Assembly: GCF_001598255.1 (NCBI RefSeq)
Contig: NZ_BCYP01000004.1
Coordinates: 62,001-126,000, forward strand
Source: Mitsuaria chitosanitabida ATCC BAA-476 = NBRC 102408
Lineage (GTDB): Bacteria > Pseudomonadota > Gammaproteobacteria > Burkholderiales > Burkholderiaceae_C
Direction of reading: 5' to 3'
DNA length: 64,000 nucleotides
The notes below the pieces were generated by a model. The model saw nothing but the letters and a program-made list of their open reading frames with translations, was not told the DNA's origin and searched no databases. This document shows, piece after piece, positions 8,027-19,079 of the stretch (position 1 is the first letter of the stretch; every line of letters starts with the position of its first letter). A program made the position numbers and the translations under genes.

Positions 8027-8455
8027 GTGTTTCAGGGGGCAAGTGCCTTGGCGTTGGACGCCAAGGGGCGCTTGACCGTCCCTACACGGCACCGCGACGT
8101 GCTGCAGGCCCTGTGCGCGGGTCAACTGACCCTGACCAAGCACCCGGAGGGCTGCCTCATGGTCTTCCCCCGTCCCGCCTGGGAACAGTTCCGTGACCGC
8201 GTCGCCGCGCTCCCCATGTCCGCCGCCGGCTGGAAGCGCGTGTTCCTGGGCAACGCCCAGGACGTCGAGATCGACGCTGCCGCCCGCGTGCTGGTGGCCC
8301 CGGAGCTCCGCGTCGCCGCCGGCCTGCAGAAGGACGTGATGCTGCTGGGCATGGGCAGCCACTTCGAGCTGTGGGACTCGCAGGCCTACGCCGCCCACGA
8401 GGCCGCCGTGATGCAGTCCGAGCTGCCGGCCGCGCTCCAGGACTTCAGCTTCTGA
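8027..8455 (+). CDS. mraZ: Transcriptional regulator MraZ
   Basis: A 142-residue double-SpoVT/AbrB-type DNA-binding protein, first gene of the dcw cluster. It begins [20 protein letters not shown] after the initiator, the canonical N-terminus of betaproteobacterial MraZ; this fixes the start at GTG 8027 although there is little Shine-Dalgarno sequence. The second AbrB-like repeat includes [20 protein letters not shown]. MraZ forms ring-shaped oligomers and represses its own operon by binding TGGG repeats, and four such boxes lie directly upstream. rsmH starts five bases after the stop. Confidence 0.95.
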   Translation: MFQGASALALDAKGRLTVPTRHRDVLQALCAGQLTLTKHPEGCLMVFPRPAWEQFRDRVAALPMSAAGWKRVFLGNAQDVEIDAAARVLVAPELRVAAGLQKDVMLLGMGSHFELWDSQAYAAHEAAVMQSELPAALQDFSF

Positions 8456-8460
8456 TCGAC

Positions 8461-9471
8461 ATGAGCGCCGAGCAGTCCGACAACCCGACCTTCTCCCACA
8501 CGACCGTGCTGCTGCACGAGACGGTCGATGGCGCGTTCACGACGCCCGACGGCATCTATGTCGACGGCACCTTCGGCCGCGGCGGCCATTCGCGGCTGCT
8601 GCTGTCCAGGCTCGGCGAGAAGGGGCGGTTGATCGCGATCGACCGCGACCCCGAGGCGGTCGCGGCCGCGACGTCCGGACAGACGCGGGTCGACGACCCG
8701 CGTTTCCACATTTGCCACAGCGCGTTCGCCGACATGGCCGCGCAACTCGACGCGCTGGGCGTCGACCAGGTCGACGGCATCCTGCTGGACCTGGGCGTCT
8801 CCAGTCCGCAGATCGACAACCCGGAGCGCGGCTTCAGCTTCCGCTTCGACGGCCCCCTCGACATGCGCATGGACACGACGCGGGGCGAGAGCGCCGCGGA
8901 CTTCATCGCTCGCGCCGAGGTGTCCCAACTCGCACAGGTGATCCGCGACTATGGCGAAGAACGGTTTGCTCTCCCGATTGCAAAGGCGCTTGTGGCTCGC
9001 CGGGAAGGCGGGCGTCCTGTACGAACAACCGCCGAGCTTTCCCAAGTCGTGGCTGGTGCGGTCAAAACCCGCGAGCCGGGCAAGGACCCTTCAACGCGCA
9101 CATTTCAGGCTCTACGGATATTCGTCAACGCCGAGCTTGAAGAGCTCCAGCAGGGGCTGAACGCGGCGCTGGCCAAGCTCAAGCCGGGCGGCCGCCTGGC
9201 GGTGATCAGCTTCCACTCGCTGGAAGACCGCATCGTCAAGACCTTCATCGCCCAGCACAGCAAGGAAGTCTTCGACCGCCGCGCCCCGTTCGCCGCGCCG
9301 CAGCCCACGCCGCTGCGGGCGATCGCGCGCATCAAGCCCAGCGAGGCCGAGGTCGAGGCCAACCCGCGCGCCCGCTCCGCCATCCTGCGCGTGGCCGAGC
9401 GCACCGACGCGCCGATCCCCGCCCCGACGCCCGAGCCCACCGGCAAGCAGAAGAAGGGAGGCCGTCGATGA
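8461..9471 (+). CDS. rsmH: 16S rRNA m4C1402 methyltransferase RsmH (MraW)
   Basis: A 336-residue SAM-dependent enzyme that N4-methylates C1402 in the ribosomal P site. The SAM-binding segment [12 protein letters not shown] is near residues 35-46, [11 protein letters not shown] follows, and the C-terminal region has [13 protein letters not shown]. Length is normal. The start ATG lies just after mraZ, and the stop overlaps the ftsL start (ATGA). The middle of the gene (about 8948-9146) uses codons rare in its neighbours (CTA, ATA, GTA, CGA, ACA, TCA and many T-ending codons) while the protein stays well conserved. Confidence 0.97.
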   Translation: MSAEQSDNPTFSHTTVLLHETVDGAFTTPDGIYVDGTFGRGGHSRLLLSRLGEKGRLIAIDRDPEAVAAATSGQTRVDDPRFHICHSAFADMAAQLDALGVDQVDGILLDLGVSSPQIDNPERGFSFRFDGPLDMRMDTTRGESAADFIARAEVSQLAQVIRDYGEERFALPIAKALVARREGGRPVRTTAELSQVVAGAVKTREPGKDPSTRTFQALRIFVNAELEELQQGLNAALAKLKPGGRLAVISFHSLEDRIVKTFIAQHSKEVFDRRAPFAAPQPTPLRAIARIKPSEAEVEANPRARSAILRVAERTDAPIPAPTPEPTGKQKKGGRR

Positions 9472-9785
9472 TCGGCCGCCTGAACCTGCTGCTGATCGTC
9501 GCGGTGATGGTCTCCGGCATCTACATGGTCCGCAGCGCCTACGACGCGCGCCGGCTCTTCACCGAGCTGGACCGCTCGCAGACCGAGGGCCGCCGGCTCG
9601 ACGCCGACTACCAGAAGCTGCTGGCTGACCGCCAGGCCCAGGCGACCAACCTGCGCGTGGAGCAGGTCGCCCGCGAGCGCCTGAAGATGCGCCCGATCAC
9701 GCCCGCCATCACCTACAACCCGGACGCGCCGGCACTGGTCGCCAGCGCCCCGCGCGGCGCCCGCGCGCAGGGAGCCACCCGATGA
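9468..9785 (+). CDS. ftsL: Cell division protein FtsL
   Basis: A 105-residue bitopic division protein. A very short cytoplasmic tail leads into one transmembrane helix (about residues 4-21) and then a periplasmic coiled coil with a leucine-zipper character (about 28-70). It acts in the FtsQLB complex that activates FtsWI at the septum. Sequence is poorly conserved in this family, so the call rests on size, topology and position between rsmH and ftsI. The start overlaps the rsmH stop and the stop overlaps the ftsI start. Confidence 0.93.
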   Translation: MIGRLNLLLIVAVMVSGIYMVRSAYDARRLFTELDRSQTEGRRLDADYQKLLADRQAQATNLRVEQVARERLKMRPITPAITYNPDAPALVASAPRGARAQGATR

Positions 9786-11557
9786 TCGGCAAGCGCGCCC
9801 GCAACGCCAACACGCGCAGCGTCAGCTACTCGAGCAGCCCGCTGCTCGCGTCCAAGACACCCCCGTGGCGTTCGCGCTTCCTGGTCGCGCTGGTGGGGCT
9901 GGCCTTCACCGGCCTGCTGGCGCGCGCCGCCTACATCCAGCTCATCGGCGAGGACTTCTTCCAGCGCCAGGGCGAGGCCCGCTACGCCCACAAGATGGAG
10001 CTGCCCGCGAGCCGCGGCAAGATCAGCGACCGCAACGGCCAGGTGCTGGCCGCCAGCGTCGCGGTCCCGTCGATCTGGGCCTTCCCGAAAGAGGTCGACA
10101 CCGACCCGGACAAGCGCCGTCAGCTCGCCAAGCTGCTGGACCTGAGCCCGGCCGAGCTCGACAAGCGCCTGGACCCGTCCAACCGCTTCGTCTTCCTGCG
10201 CCGTCAGGCCGACGATCAGACCGCCGCCAAGATCAAGGAACTCGGCCTGAAGGGCGTGTTCCAGGACCGCGAGTACAAGCGCCAGTATCCGGAAGGCGAG
10301 GCCTCGGCGCACATCGTCGGCTTCACGAATCTGGAGGAGCAGGGCCAGGAAGGCATCGAGCTCGCGTTCCAGAAGGACCTGCAGGGTCGCGACGGCTCGC
10401 GCGCGGTGGTGCGTGACCGGCTGGGCCGCGTCGTCGAGGACATGGGCGAGCGCGTGCCCGCCGCCAACGGCAAGGACATCGAGCTCTCGATCGACGCCAA
10501 GGTCCAGTTCTTCGCCTACCAGCGCGTGCGTGACGCCGTGGCCGAGAACAACGCCAAGGCCGGCTCGGTCGTGGTGCTGGACGCCCACACCGGCGAGGTG
10601 CTGGCGCTCGCGAACTACCCCAGCTACGACCCCGGCCACCGCCAGAACCTGTCCGGCGAGCAGCTGCGCAACCGCGCGCTGACCGACGTCTTCGAGCCCG
10701 GCTCGACGATGAAGCCCTTCACGACGGGCCTCGCGCTGGAGACCGGCCGCGTCCGTCCCGACACGCTGCTCAGCACCGGGCCGCGCAGCGTGGTGATCTC
10801 GGGCTGGTCCCCGACGGACTCGCACCCGCACGGCGACCTGACGGTGCAGCAGGTGATCCAGAAATCCAGCAACATCGGCGCCGCCCGCATGGCGCTGATG
10901 ATGCAGCCGCGCGAGATGCACGAGATGTTCACCGCCATCGGTCTGGGCCAGCGGCCGCAGATCGACTTCCCCGGCGCGGTGACCGGCAAGCTGCGCCCGT
11001 GGAAGAGCTGGCGCCCGATCGAGCAGGCGACGATGAGCTACGGCTACGGCCTGTCCGCGTCGCTGCTGCAGCTGGCGCGCGCCTACACCGTGTTCGCGCG
11101 CAACGGCGACATCATCCCCATCACCATGACCAAGCGACCGGCCGACCAGCCGGTCTCCGGCATTCAGGTGTTCAGCCCCAAGACCGCCGCGGAGATCCGG
11201 GTGATGTTGCAGATGGCGGCCGGCCCCGGCGGCACGGCCCCTCAAGCCATGGTTCCGGGCTACAGCGTGGGTGGCAAGTCCGGCACCGCGCACAAGCAGG
11301 AAGGCAAGGGCTACGCGAGCCACAAATACCGTTCCTGGTTCGTGGGCATCGCACCGATTTCCAGGCCGCGCATCATCGTGGCGGTGATGGTCGACGAGCC
11401 GAAGAACGGCCAGTACTTCGGCGGCGCGGTCGCAGGTCCGGTGTTCAGCCAGGTCGTGGCGCAGACACTGCGCCTGCTGGGCGAGCCGGCCGACCTGGAC
11501 GTCAAGCCGCAGATCCTGGCGCAGCAGAAGCTGCAGGCCGTGGACGAGAGTTTCTGA
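9782..11557 (+). CDS. ftsI: Peptidoglycan DD-transpeptidase FtsI (PBP3)
   Basis: A 591-residue class B penicillin-binding protein that cross-links septal peptidoglycan. It has a cytoplasmic tail, one TM helix (about residues 34-54), a pedestal domain, and the transpeptidase domain. The catalytic motifs are all present: S308-T-M-K311 (nucleophile SxxK), S362-S-N364, and K499-S-G-T. Length matches betaproteobacterial PBP3. It overlaps ftsL by four bases; murE starts 16 bases later. It partners with the polymerase FtsW encoded downstream. Confidence 0.97.
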   Translation: MIGKRARNANTRSVSYSSSPLLASKTPPWRSRFLVALVGLAFTGLLARAAYIQLIGEDFFQRQGEARYAHKMELPASRGKISDRNGQVLAASVAVPSIWAFPKEVDTDPDKRRQLAKLLDLSPAELDKRLDPSNRFVFLRRQADDQTAAKIKELGLKGVFQDREYKRQYPEGEASAHIVGFTNLEEQGQEGIELAFQKDLQGRDGSRAVVRDRLGRVVEDMGERVPAANGKDIELSIDAKVQFFAYQRVRDAVAENNAKAGSVVVLDAHTGEVLALANYPSYDPGHRQNLSGEQLRNRALTDVFEPGSTMKPFTTGLALETGRVRPDTLLSTGPRSVVISGWSPTDSHPHGDLTVQQVIQKSSNIGAARMALMMQPREMHEMFTAIGLGQRPQIDFPGAVTGKLRPWKSWRPIEQATMSYGYGLSASLLQLARAYTVFARNGDIIPITMTKRPADQPVSGIQVFSPKTAAEIRVMLQMAAGPGGTAPQAMVPGYSVGGKSGTAHKQEGKGYASHKYRSWFVGIAPISRPRIIVAVMVDEPKNGQYFGGAVAGPVFSQVVAQTLRLLGEPADLDVKPQILAQQKLQAVDESF

Positions 11558-11573
11558 GCGGGCACGACGAATC

Positions 11574-13082
11574 ATGCTGATGCACCTGAAATCCCCCGAG
11601 GCCGCCGCCCGCTGGCTGCTCGAATGGACGCCGAGCGGCCAGCTGCGCACCGACAGCCGCCGCGTCGGTCCCGGCGACGCCTTCATCGCGTGGCCCGGCT
11701 ATGCAAAGGACGCGCGCCAGTTCGTGGCCGGCGCGCTGCAGGCCGGCGCGGCGACCTCGCTGGTCGAGGATGCCGGCGCGGCCGAGTACGGCTTCACCGA
11801 CGCGCGCATCGCCTCGCTGCCCGACCTCAAGGCCAACTGCGGCCGCATCGCCTCGGCGTTCTACGGCGAGCCCAGCGCGCGCCTGGACGTGCTGGCGGTG
11901 ACGGGCACCAACGGCAAGACCTCCAGCGCCTGGTGGATCGCGCAGGCGCTGACGCTGCTGGGCGCGCGCTGCGGCGTGATCGGCACGCTGGGCGTGGGCC
12001 AGCCGCCGGTGCCCGGCGCGGCCACCACCGCGTCCATCGAGGCCACCGGCCTGACCACGCCCGATCCGGTGCGTCTGCAGGAGGCCTTCAAGCACATGGT
12101 CGACGACGGCTTCTCGGCCTGCGCGATCGAGGCGTCCTCGATCGGCATCGAGGAGCACCGCTTGACCGGCACGCGGGTGAAGGTCGCGCTGCTGACCAAC
12201 TTCACCCAGGACCACCTGGACTATCACGGCGACATGGCGACCTACTGGGCCGCCAAGCGCAAGCTCTTCGGCTGGGACGGCCTGCAGGCCGCCGTGCTGA
12301 ACCTGGACGACGCCAAGGGCGCCGAGCTGGCGGCGGAACTGGCCGGCGGCGCGCTGGATCTCTGGACCTACGGCCTGGACCACCGCGACGCGCGCCTGAG
12401 CGCCGAGGACCTGCGCCATGACGCGCAGGGGCTGGCGTTCACGCTGCGCGAGGGCGACGCCACCGTGGCCGTGCGCACCACGCTGATCGGCGACTACAAC
12501 GTGTCCAACCTGCTGGGCGTGATCGCCGGGCTGCGGGCGCTGGGACATTCGCTGGCAGACATCGCGCGCGTCGCCGCGCTGGTGACGCCGGTCCCCGGCC
12601 GCATGCAGCGCGTGGGCAGCGGCCGCGAGCTGCCGCAGCTGGTCGTTGACTACGCCCACACCCCCGATGCGCTGGAGAAGGCGCTCAGCGCGCTGCGCCC
12701 GCTGGCCGCCGCCCGTGGCGGCGAGCTGCGCGTGGTCTTCGGCTGCGGCGGCGATCGCGATCCGGGCAAGCGTCCGCTGATGGGCGCGATCGCGGCGAAG
12801 CTCGCGGCGCATGTGGTGCTGACCAGCGACAACCCGCGCACCGAGGATCCGCTGCGCATCCTGGCCGACATCGAGGCCGGTCTGCCGGCCGGCGCGAAGC
12901 GCGAGGTCGAGGCCGACCGCGCTGTCGCGATCGCCCGCGCGGTCGACCAGGCTGGCGCGCGCGACGTCGTGCTGATCGCCGGCAAGGGCCATGAGGACTA
13001 CCAGGAGATCGGCGGCGAGCGCCGGCCGTTCTCCGACGTGCAGGCGGCGCGCGCCGCCCTGATCGAAAGGGCCGGGCTGTGA
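11574..13082 (+). CDS. murE: UDP-MurNAc-L-Ala-D-Glu:meso-diaminopimelate ligase MurE
   Basis: A 502-residue cytoplasmic ATP-dependent ligase that adds the third residue of the stem peptide. The ATP loop TGTNGKT is at 110-116. DNPR at 419-422, followed by TEDP, is the signature for meso-diaminopimelate rather than lysine. The central and C-terminal Mur-ligase domains are intact. The second ATG at 11580 is an alternative start, and neither has a strong ribosome-binding site. murF begins inside its stop codon region (overlap 13079-13082). Confidence 0.97.
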   Translation: MLMHLKSPEAAARWLLEWTPSGQLRTDSRRVGPGDAFIAWPGYAKDARQFVAGALQAGAATSLVEDAGAAEYGFTDARIASLPDLKANCGRIASAFYGEPSARLDVLAVTGTNGKTSSAWWIAQALTLLGARCGVIGTLGVGQPPVPGAATTASIEATGLTTPDPVRLQEAFKHMVDDGFSACAIEASSIGIEEHRLTGTRVKVALLTNFTQDHLDYHGDMATYWAAKRKLFGWDGLQAAVLNLDDAKGAELAAELAGGALDLWTYGLDHRDARLSAEDLRHDAQGLAFTLREGDATVAVRTTLIGDYNVSNLLGVIAGLRALGHSLADIARVAALVTPVPGRMQRVGSGRELPQLVVDYAHTPDALEKALSALRPLAAARGGELRVVFGCGGDRDPGKRPLMGAIAAKLAAHVVLTSDNPRTEDPLRILADIEAGLPAGAKREVEADRAVAIARAVDQAGARDVVLIAGKGHEDYQEIGGERRPFSDVQAARAALIERAGL

Positions 13083-14578
13083 GCGCCGCGACGATCCCGA
13101 TGATGACGCTGGGCGAGGCCCATGCGCTGCTGAGCCCGCTGCTGCCCGCCACGACGCTGGTGGGCGACGCCTCGACCGCGCTGCTGCGCGTGCACACCGA
13201 CACCCGCTCGCTGCGCGCGGGCGATCTCTTCGTTGCGCTGCGCGGCGAGCGCTTCGACGCCAACGACTTCCTCGCGCAGGCGAAGGCCGCCGGCGCCGTC
13301 GCCGCGCTCGCGGAGCGCGGTCTGGCCGAGGCCGGCCTCCCTGGGCTCCTGGTGCCCGACGCGAAGGCCGCGCTGGGGCTGCTGTCGCAAGCCTGGCGCG
13401 AACGCCAGCACCTCCCGGTGATCGCCGTCGCCGGCAGCAACGGCAAGACCACGGTCACGCAGATGATCGCGGCCATCCTGCGCGCCTGGCTGGGCGAGGC
13501 CTCGATGCTGGCGACCGAAGGCAACTTCAACAACGAGATCGGCGTGCCGCTGACGTTGCTGCGCCTGCGCCAGAACGAAGCCGCCTGGCATCGCGCCGCG
13601 GTGGTCGAGCTCGGCATGAATCACCCGGGCGAGATCGCGCCGCTGGCCGCGATGACGCAGCCCTCGGTGGCGCTGGTCAACAACGCGCAGCGCGAGCATC
13701 AGGAGTTCATGCACACCGTCGAGGCGGTGGCGCGCGAGAACGGCGCCGTGATCGGCGCGCTGGGCACCGCGGGTGTCGCGGTCTTCCCGGCCGAGGATCC
13801 CTGCGCGCCCGTCTGGCAGGAGCAGGCCGCCGGCCGCGCGACGCTGACCTTCGCGCTGCAAGGGCAGGCCGACGTGATGGGCCGCGCGCAGTGGGTCGCG
13901 CCGAGCGACGCGGATGCAGCGGCCAATGCCGGTGCCGATGCGGCCGCCGCCGCGGGCGCGACGCCGCATGCGGGCCATTGGGCCATCGAGATCCTGACCC
14001 CCGCCGGCACCGTGCCGGTGGCGCTGGCGATGGCGGGTCAGCACAACGTGCGCAACGCGCTGGCCGCGGCCGCCTGCACGCTGGCCGCCGGCGCGCCGCT
14101 GGCCGCGATCCGCGAGGGGCTTCAGGCCTTCAAGGCAGTGAAGGGCCGCTCGGCGCTGCAGACGGTGCAGTGGCAGGGCCGCCGCGTCACGCTGATCGAC
14201 GACAGCTACAACGCCAACCCCGACAGCGTGATCGCCGCCATCGACGTGCTGGCCGAGCTGCCCGGTCAATCCTGGCTGGTGCTGGGCGACATGGGCGAGG
14301 TCGGCGAGCAGGGCCCCGAATTCCATCGCGAGGTCGGCGCGCATGCGGCCGACCAGCGCCTCGCGGCGCTGTGGACCGCCGGCGAGGCCGCGCGCGACAC
14401 GGCCGAGGCCTACGGCCCGGGCGCGCGCTCGTTCGACACCGTCGCCGAGCTGATCGCGGCGCTGGGCGAGGCGCCGCAAGTGCAGAACATCCTCGTGAAG
14501 GGCTCGCGCTTCATGAAGATGGAACAGATCGTGGCCGCCTTGCAGTCCGGCGGCCCAGGAGAACCCCATGCTGCTTAG
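13079..14578 (+). CDS. murF: UDP-MurNAc-tripeptide:D-Ala-D-Ala ligase MurF
   Basis: A 499-residue ligase that completes the UDP-MurNAc-pentapeptide. The GTG start overlaps the murE stop. The ATP loop AGSNGKTT lies at about residues 117-124, followed by the family segment [16 protein letters not shown] short Ala/Asp-rich insertion (about residues 277-300, encoded at 13905-13975) interrupts the central domain; it is low-complexity and probably a surface loop. The stop overlaps mraY by 11 bases, consistent with translational coupling. Confidence 0.96.
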   Translation: MSAATIPMMTLGEAHALLSPLLPATTLVGDASTALLRVHTDTRSLRAGDLFVALRGERFDANDFLAQAKAAGAVAALAERGLAEAGLPGLLVPDAKAALGLLSQAWRERQHLPVIAVAGSNGKTTVTQMIAAILRAWLGEASMLATEGNFNNEIGVPLTLLRLRQNEAAWHRAAVVELGMNHPGEIAPLAAMTQPSVALVNNAQREHQEFMHTVEAVARENGAVIGALGTAGVAVFPAEDPCAPVWQEQAAGRATLTFALQGQADVMGRAQWVAPSDADAAANAGADAAAAAGATPHAGHWAIEILTPAGTVPVALAMAGQHNVRNALAAAACTLAAGAPLAAIREGLQAFKAVKGRSALQTVQWQGRRVTLIDDSYNANPDSVIAAIDVLAELPGQSWLVLGDMGEVGEQGPEFHREVGAHAADQRLAALWTAGEAARDTAEAYGPGARSFDTVAELIAALGEAPQVQNILVKGSRFMKMEQIVAALQSGGPGEPHAA

Positions 14579-15746
14579 TCTGGCCCAGTGGCTGCAGACC
14601 TATTTCCCTGAACTGGGGTTTCTGCGCGTCTTCCAGTACATCACCTTCCGCGCGGTGATGGCGGCGCTGACGGCGCTGCTGATCGGCCTGGCCTTCGGGC
14701 CCTGGGTCATCCGCCGCCTGACCGAGCTCAAGATCGGCCAGCCCATCCGCGAGTACGGCGTGCAGCAGCATCTGGCCAAGAGCGGCACCCCGACCATGGG
14801 TGGCGTGCTGGTGCTGATCGGCATCGGCGTGTCGACGCTGCTGTGGTTCGACTGGTCCAACCGCTTCGTCTGGGTGGTGATGCTGGTGACCATGGGCTTC
14901 GGCCTGATCGGCTGGGTCGACGACTACCGCAAAGTGGTCAACAAGGACCCGGAAGGGATGCGCAGCCGCGAGAAGTTCATGTGGCAGTCCATCATCGGCC
15001 TGGTCGCGGCGATCTATCTGGCCTTCAGCGTGTCGGAGACCAGCTTCCTGGGCGTGGTCCAGCTGTTCTTCCGCTGGGTCACGAGCGGCTTCTCGACCGA
15101 GCTGCCGCCCCGCGCCGACCTGATGCTCCCCTTCTTCAAGTCGATCAGCTACCCGCTGGGCGTGTTCGGCTTCATCGGCCTGAGCTACCTGGTCATCGTC
15201 GGCACCAGCAACGCGGTGAACTTCACCGACGGCCTGGACGGCCTGGCCATCATGCCGGTGGTGATGGTGGGCTCGGCGCTGGGCGTCTTCGCCTACGTGA
15301 CGGGGTCGTCGGTCTACAGCAAGTACCTGCTGTTCCCCTACATCCCGGGGGCGGGCGAGCTGCTGATCTTCTGCGCCGCGCTGGCGGGGGCGGGTCTTGC
15401 CTTCCTGTGGTTCAACGCGCATCCGGCGCAGGTCTTCATGGGCGACGTCGGCGCGCTGGCGCTGGGCGGCGGCCTGGGCACCCTGGCCGTGATCACGCGA
15501 CAGGAGATCGTGCTCGGCATCATGGGCGGCGTCTTCGTCGCCGAGGTGCTGTCGGTGATGCTGCAGGTGACCTGGTTCAAGTACACGAAGAAGAAGTACG
15601 GCGAGGGCCGGCGCATCTTCAAGATGGCGCCGTTGCACCACCACTTCGAGAAGTCGGGCTGGAAGGAGACGCAGGTCGTCATCCGGTTCTGGATCATCAC
15701 CATGCTGCTGTGCCTGGTCGGCCTGGCGAGCCTGAAGCTGCGCTGA
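14568..15746 (+). CDS. mraY: Phospho-MurNAc-pentapeptide transferase MraY
   Basis: A 392-residue integral membrane enzyme with about ten TM helices. It transfers phospho-MurNAc-pentapeptide to undecaprenyl phosphate, making lipid I. Catalytic and metal-binding aspartates are visible in D118-D119 (GWVDDY) and in NFTDGLDG (218-225), and the HHHFE motif is encoded near 15638-15652. ATG 14568 has AGGAG just upstream, inside the end of murF. Length is slightly above the E. coli enzyme, normal for Burkholderiales. Confidence 0.97.
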   Translation: MLLSLAQWLQTYFPELGFLRVFQYITFRAVMAALTALLIGLAFGPWVIRRLTELKIGQPIREYGVQQHLAKSGTPTMGGVLVLIGIGVSTLLWFDWSNRFVWVVMLVTMGFGLIGWVDDYRKVVNKDPEGMRSREKFMWQSIIGLVAAIYLAFSVSETSFLGVVQLFFRWVTSGFSTELPPRADLMLPFFKSISYPLGVFGFIGLSYLVIVGTSNAVNFTDGLDGLAIMPVVMVGSALGVFAYVTGSSVYSKYLLFPYIPGAGELLIFCAALAGAGLAFLWFNAHPAQVFMGDVGALALGGGLGTLAVITRQEIVLGIMGGVFVAEVLSVMLQVTWFKYTKKKYGEGRRIFKMAPLHHHFEKSGWKETQVVIRFWIITMLLCLVGLASLKLR

Positions 15747-15762
15747 TCGGGACGCCACGACG

Positions 15763-17802
15763 ATGACGCCGCTGCACTTCCCCGCGCTCTACCAGGACCG
15801 GCACGCCTTCGTGCTGGGGCTGGGCGACTCCGGGCTCGCGATGGCCGCCTGGGCCGCTCGCCTGGGCGCGCGCGTGACGGTGTGGGACAGCCGCGAGCAG
15901 CCGCCGCAACTCGCCGCGCTGCGCGAGCGCCTGCCCGACGCGGCCTTCGTGCACGGCGAGTTCACGCCCGAGCTGCTGGCCACGATCGACCACAGCTGGG
16001 TGCTGCTGAAGAGTCCCGGCCTGTCGCCGCTGGATGCGCGGCTGAAGCCGCTGCTGGCGCGCGCCGAGGAGATCGGCCTGCGGATGCGCGGCGAGCTGGA
16101 GCTGTTCGCGCAGGCGCTGGCGGAGCTCAAGACCCTGTATCGCTACGAGCCGGGCGTGCTCGCGATCACCGGCACCAACGGCAAGACGACGACCACCAGC
16201 ATGACCGCGCTGCTGGTCGAGCGCGCCGGCCGCCGCGTCGCGATGGCCGGCAACATCGGCCCCACGCTGCTGGGCACGCTCAGCGACGCGCTCGACAAGG
16301 AGCCGATGCCGCAGCCCAAGGCCGAGGAGGGCGCCGAGGCGTCCGACGTCGTGGCCGCCGAGCCCGTCGATGCCGCAGCGGCCCCGGAGACGAGCGTGGA
16401 CGCGGACGCGGTCGTGGACGTGGCCATCGAGGCGGTGATCCCGTCCGACGCGGCGCAGGCGCCCGATGCGCTCGCCGCGGATGCGTCGACCGACGCGAGC
16501 GCGCGGGTCGAGCTGCCGGCCGAGATCGCGGAGCCCGCCGAGGCGACCGACGCCACCGGAATTCCGCATGCCGAGGTGCTGCTCGAGTCCGTCGATGCCG
16601 ACGCGGCCGATGCCGTCCCGGCAGCCGGGACGGTCGACGCCGCGGCCGTCGACGAGACCCCCGCGATCGAGGCCGCGCCCGTCGACGAGCGCAACGCGCT
16701 CGAGACGGTGGCCGAGCTGCTCGACGAGCAGCCGCTGCCGATCAAGCCACCGCCGCCGAAGCCCGCCGAGTTCGAGGTGCTGCCCCAGGTCTGGGTGCTG
16801 GAGCTGTCCAGCTTCCAGCTCGACGGCGTGCAGGGCTTCGAGCCCAGCGCCGGCGCGGTGCTGAACATCACCCAGGATCATCTGGACTGGCATGGCGACA
16901 TGCCCGCCTACGCGCGCGCCAAGGGCCGCATCTTCGGCGAGCACGGCGTGCTGGTGATCAACCGCGACGACCCCGAGGTCGAGGCGCTGGTGCCCGCGCC
17001 CATCATCGTCAAGCAAGGCCGCGGCCGCCCGGCCAAGGTCGTCGAGCGCGACACCGTGCGCTTCGGCCTGGACGCGCCGCAGCGGCCGGGCGACTTCGGC
17101 CTGCTGGTCGAGAACGGCATGGCCTGGCTGGTCCGCGCCCGCGAGCAGGAAGAGGAACTCAAGGGCCTGAAGCGCCGCAAGGACGACGAGGACGAGCTCA
17201 TCATCCAGCGCCTGATGCCCGCCGACGCGCTGCGCGTGCGCGGCCGCCACAACGCCGCCAACGCGCTGGCCGCGCTGGCGCTCGCCACGGCCATCGGCTG
17301 CCCGCTGGCGCCCATGCTGCACGGCCTGCGCGAGTACCGCGGCGAGCCGCATCGCGTCGAGTTCGTCACCGCCATCAAGGGCGTGGACTTCTACGACGAC
17401 TCCAAGGGCACCAACGTCGGCGCGACCGTCGCGGCGGTGATGGGCCTGGGCGCCGACCGCGCGCCGGCCAAGCTGGTCATGATCCTGGGCGGCGACGGCA
17501 AGGGGCAGGATTTCTCCCCGCTGGCCACGCCGATCGCGCTGCATGCCCGCGCGGTCGCGCTGATCGGACGCGACGGCCCGCAGATCGAGGCCGCGCTGCG
17601 GGACAGCGGCGTGCTGATGCATCGCCATGACTCGCTGGAAGCCGCCACGCACTGGGCGCTCGCGCAGGCCCACGCCGGTGACAGCGTGCTGCTGAGCCCC
17701 GCCTGCGCCAGCCTGGACATGTTCCGCAACTACGCCCATCGCGCCGAGGTGTTCATCGCCACCGTGCGCGAGCTGGCCGAGGACGAAGGATTCATCGGAT
17801 GA
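15763..17802 (+). CDS. murD: UDP-MurNAc-L-Ala:D-Glu ligase MurD with large acidic insertion
   Basis: 679 residues against roughly 440-550 for typical MurD. The N-terminal UDP-binding domain, the ATP loop [10 protein letters not shown] (about 135-144), [18 protein letters not shown] (about 343-351), [10 protein letters not shown] and the C-terminal YDDSKGTN all look intact, so the enzyme should add D-Glu to UDP-MurNAc-L-Ala. Between GNIG and LELSSFQL, where E. coli has only about ten residues, lie some 155 residues of Ala/Asp/Glu/Val/Pro-rich low-complexity sequence (about 180-336; bases 16300-16776). A smaller charged insert ([18 protein letters not shown]) lies later. The stop overlaps ftsW by four bases. 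Confidence 0.95.
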   Translation: MTPLHFPALYQDRHAFVLGLGDSGLAMAAWAARLGARVTVWDSREQPPQLAALRERLPDAAFVHGEFTPELLATIDHSWVLLKSPGLSPLDARLKPLLARAEEIGLRMRGELELFAQALAELKTLYRYEPGVLAITGTNGKTTTTSMTALLVERAGRRVAMAGNIGPTLLGTLSDALDKEPMPQPKAEEGAEASDVVAAEPVDAAAAPETSVDADAVVDVAIEAVIPSDAAQAPDALAADASTDASARVELPAEIAEPAEATDATGIPHAEVLLESVDADAADAVPAAGTVDAAAVDETPAIEAAPVDERNALETVAELLDEQPLPIKPPPPKPAEFEVLPQVWVLELSSFQLDGVQGFEPSAGAVLNITQDHLDWHGDMPAYARAKGRIFGEHGVLVINRDDPEVEALVPAPIIVKQGRGRPAKVVERDTVRFGLDAPQRPGDFGLLVENGMAWLVRAREQEEELKGLKRRKDDEDELIIQRLMPADALRVRGRHNAANALAALALATAIGCPLAPMLHGLREYRGEPHRVEFVTAIKGVDFYDDSKGTNVGATVAAVMGLGADRAPAKLVMILGGDGKGQDFSPLATPIALHARAVALIGRDGPQIEAALRDSGVLMHRHDSLEAATHWALAQAHAGDSVLLSPACASLDMFRNYAHRAEVFIATVRELAEDEGFIG

Positions 17803-19079
17803 GCGCCGCGCCGCCCGTCTCCTCGTTCTTCGCCACGCTGGGCGAGCGTGTCCGCGGCGCGTTCGCGCGTCGCGGCGAGGGCGCGCCCGGCGTCGACGTG
17901 CCGGTGCGCGACTGGGTGTCGACCTCGGCCGGCCAGCCCACCCGCATCCTGGGCTTCGACCTGACGCTGATCTGGGTGGTGATGGCCTTGCTGGCGCTGG
18001 GCCTGCTGATGGTCTATTCGGCGTCCATCGCGCTGCCGGACAACCCCAAGTTCGCCAAGTACGCGCCGATGCACTTCTTCGCGCGCCAGGCGCTGTTCAT
18101 CCTCATCGGCCTGCTGTCCGGCTGGATCACGGTGATGGTCCCGGTGAACTTCTGGGAGCGGCACGCGCCCAAGATCTTCGTCGCCGCGCTGGTGCTGCTG
18201 ATGGTGGTGCTGATCCCCCATGTGGGCAAGGGCGTCAACGGGGCGCGCCGCTGGCTGCCGCTGGGCGTCATGAACTTCCAGCCCTCCGAGCTGGCCAAAC
18301 TGGCCATCGCGATGTACGCGGCCAACTACATGGTCCGCAAGATGGAGGTGAAGGAGAACTTCATCCGCGCCGTCTGGCCGATGGCCTGCGCGCTGGCCTT
18401 CGCCGGCATGCTGCTGCTGGCCGAGCCGGACATGGGCGCCTTCATGGTCATCGCGGCGATCGCGATGGGCATCCTGTTCCTGGGCGGCGTCAACGGCCGC
18501 ATGTTCTTCCTCAGCGTGGCGGTGCTGATCGGCGCCTTCGTGCTGATGATCACCTTCAGCGATTTCCGCCGCGAGCGGATCTTCGCCTACCTGAACCCCT
18601 GGGACGAGAAGTACGCGCAGGGCAAGGCCTACCAGCTGACCCACTCGCTGATCGCCTTCGGCCGCGGCGAGTTCTTCGGCCAGGGCCTGGGCTCCAGCCT
18701 GGAGAAGCTGCACTACCTGCCCGAGGCCCACACCGACTTCCTGCTCGCCGTGATCGGCGAGGAACTGGGCTTCATCGGCGTGGCCGTGGTGATCTTCGCC
18801 TTCTTCTGGCTGTCGCGCCGGCTGTTCCACATCGGCCGCCAGGCGGTGGCGCTGGACCGCGTCTTCGCCGGTCTGTACGCGCAGGGCATCGGCATCTGGA
18901 TGGGCGGCCAGGCCTTCATCAACATGGGCGTGAACCTGGGCGCGCTGCCGACCAAGGGCCTGACGCTGCCGCTGATGAGCTACGGCGGCTCGGCGACCGT
19001 CCTCAACTGCGTGGCATTGGCGATCTGCTTGCGTATCGACATCGAGAACCGACAACTGATGCGAGGGGGGCGAGCATGA
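17799..19079 (+). CDS. ftsW: Septal peptidoglycan polymerase FtsW (SEDS)
   Basis: A 426-residue SEDS-family membrane protein with about ten TM helices. It polymerises lipid II into glycan strands at the septum together with FtsI. An N-terminal cytoplasmic extension of about 45 residues is followed by the first TM. Family segments include [19 protein letters not shown], the [13 protein letters not shown] loop with the catalytic Asp region, and PLMSYGGSA near the C-terminus. The start overlaps the murD stop and the stop overlaps the murG start (ATGA at both). Confidence 0.96.
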   Translation: MSAAPPVSSFFATLGERVRGAFARRGEGAPGVDVPVRDWVSTSAGQPTRILGFDLTLIWVVMALLALGLLMVYSASIALPDNPKFAKYAPMHFFARQALFILIGLLSGWITVMVPVNFWERHAPKIFVAALVLLMVVLIPHVGKGVNGARRWLPLGVMNFQPSELAKLAIAMYAANYMVRKMEVKENFIRAVWPMACALAFAGMLLLAEPDMGAFMVIAAIAMGILFLGGVNGRMFFLSVAVLIGAFVLMITFSDFRRERIFAYLNPWDEKYAQGKAYQLTHSLIAFGRGEFFGQGLGSSLEKLHYLPEAHTDFLLAVIGEELGFIGVAVVIFAFFWLSRRLFHIGRQAVALDRVFAGLYAQGIGIWMGGQAFINMGVNLGALPTKGLTLPLMSYGGSATVLNCVALAICLRIDIENRQLMRGGRA

